A stretch of 22,747 nucleotides of DNA from Clostridia bacterium (GTDB lineage Bacteria; Bacillota_A; Clostridia; Oscillospirales; CAG-272), in contig JAFUQY010000412.1 in the NCBI GenBank assembly GCA_017472105.1, positions 1 through 22,747 on the forward strand, read 5' to 3'. Both the position numbers and the translations under genes were made by a program. A model generated the notes under the pieces. It saw only the letters and a program-made list of their open reading frames with translations. It did no database searches and was not told where the DNA came from. Below, one piece after another: positions 22,146 to 22,747 of the stretch (position 1 is its first letter; every line of letters starts with the position of its first letter).

Positions 22146-22747
22146 ATGAGAATTACCTATCACTTGAAGGGACTGGACTGTCCGAACTGCGCGGCGAAAA
22201 TCGAAAAGGAAGCCGGTGCCATTGCAGGCGTAACGCATTCGGAAATGAATCTGATGCAGCAGGAACTCACAGTCGAAGCGGAATCCGACGTGGGACTGCT
22301 GGAAAAAGTAACGAAGATCGTCCACTCCCATGAGCCGGATGTCAAGGTGTCGGCAGCATCGGGTGAACACCGATCCCACGGGCACAAAGACGAATGCGGC
22401 TGCGGTCACTGCGGTCACGACCACGATCATGAGCATGACCACGACCATGATGACGACGATGATGACCACGACCACGACCACGGAGACAATGATGGGGAAT
22501 CTTTCCGCCCGCGCGTGATCCGCATTGCCGCAGGTGCGGCGGTGTATCTCTGCGGCGTCATTCTCGGCGAGCGGTTCGGGATTCTTCCGCACATCCTCAT
22601 CATCGCGGCGGCGTATGTCATCCTCGGGTACGACGTGGTCATCCGTGCACTGCGGAATCTGTTCCGTGGACGTGTGTTCGACGAAAATTTCCTCATGACG
22701 CTCTCGACGGTCTGCGCGTTCCTCATCGGAAGTACCACGGAAGCGGC
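22146..22747 (+). CDS. heavy-metal P1B-type ATPase, N-terminal part (cut by window end)
   Basis: The first 200 residues of a metal-exporting P-type ATPase of the CadA/ZntA group. A heavy-metal-associated domain comes first, with the metal-binding LDCPNCAAKIE (Cys12, Cys15). A linker at about 75-113 is packed with His, Asp and Cys (CGCGHCGHDHDHEHDHDH and more), probably metal-binding. Two membrane helices (about 124-143 and 147-166) and the start of a third (ENFLMTLSTVCAFLIG) follow. The CPC motif, DKTGT phosphorylation site and ATP-binding domain lie beyond the window. GAGG is 7 nt before the ATG. The sensor gene and operator 2 upstream support Cd/Zn/Pb/Co export rather than copper. Confidence 0.88.
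   Translation, partial: MRITYHLKGLDCPNCAAKIEKEAGAIAGVTHSEMNLMQQELTVEAESDVGLLEKVTKIVHSHEPDVKVSAASGEHRSHGHKDECGCGHCGHDHDHEHDHDHDDDDDDHDHDHGDNDGESFRPRVIRIAAGAAVYLCGVILGERFGILPHILIIAAAYVILGYDVVIRALRNLFRGRVFDENFLMTLSTVCAFLIGSTTEA
22410..22485 (+). repeat. low-complexity His/Asp codon tract
   Basis: Alternating CAC/CAT and GAC/GAT codons encode the His/Asp-rich linker of the P-type ATPase. The array is imperfect and in frame. Its length may vary between strains by slippage in multiples of three. Confidence 0.6.

Noticed and set aside
22410..22485. Tract of short repeats that might be a CRISPR-like or tandem array
   Set aside because: The units are 3-6 nt, imperfect and in frame with the P-type ATPase; they are His and Asp codons.

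Overview
This window is a 22.7 kb stretch of a bacterial chromosome. It most likely comes from a Bacillota lineage of class Clostridia, perhaps a gut Oscillospirales-type organism. The grounds are the sepF-ylmG-ylmH-divIVA-lspA-rluD gene order, strong GGAGG-type ribosome binding sites, a TTG start, a YhaO/YhaN pair, a clostridial-type membrane-fusion protein before the YggS homologue, and a GC-rich base composition (roughly 55-60% by eye). The exact taxon cannot be fixed from the sequence alone. I see no rRNA, tRNA, CRISPR array, transposase, integrase or phage gene.

Layout. (1) 1-340: an AT-richer stretch with no recognisable gene. It holds a possible 42-codon reading frame on the minus strand and a very short plus-strand unit (promoter, ribosome binding site, 8 codons, hairpin). 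(2) 348-2268: pcp (minus) and a divergent XRE-type regulator with a helical C-terminal half, whose promoter carries a perfect 14-bp palindrome. (3) 2318-10739: a five-gene minus-strand unit with gaps of 25-40 nt, transcribed yhaO-like nuclease, yhaN-like ATPase, glpK, an M16C metallopeptidase and a YcxB-like membrane protein. (4) 10939-14664: a divergent plus-strand unit of a CapA-like lipoprotein, then rbfA, nrnA-type DHH phosphoesterase and truB. (5) 14784-21583: a membrane-fusion (HlyD-like) protein, a yggS/ylmE homologue, sepF, ylmG, ylmH, divIVA, lspA and rluD, ending in a strong terminator. This is the classical cell-division and envelope neighbourhood of Gram-positive bacteria, with ileS absent from its usual place between divIVA and lspA. 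(6) 21655-22747: a metal-resistance locus with a CadC/SmtB-like sensor and the N-terminal part of a heavy-metal P-type ATPase, cut by the window end. Two near-identical operators precede the two genes.

How the parts work together. The rbfA-nrnA-truB group serves ribosome and RNA maturation. The sepF-ylmG-ylmH-divIVA group organises septum formation and polar or lateral growth, and lspA processes lipoproteins such as the CapA-like protein. The metal locus should be a self-contained efflux switch: metal binding to the ArsR-family repressor frees both operators and allows expression of the pump.

Most of the window is ordinary, well-conserved chromosome and I found no convincing new multi-gene system. 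The points most worth a second look are the paired metal operators, the sensor that keeps both metal sites, the two-part hairpin in front of ylmG, the likely promoter inside the yggS homologue, the palindrome at the XRE promoter, the glycerol kinase without its HPr phosphorylation histidine, and the low-GC first 340 bases.
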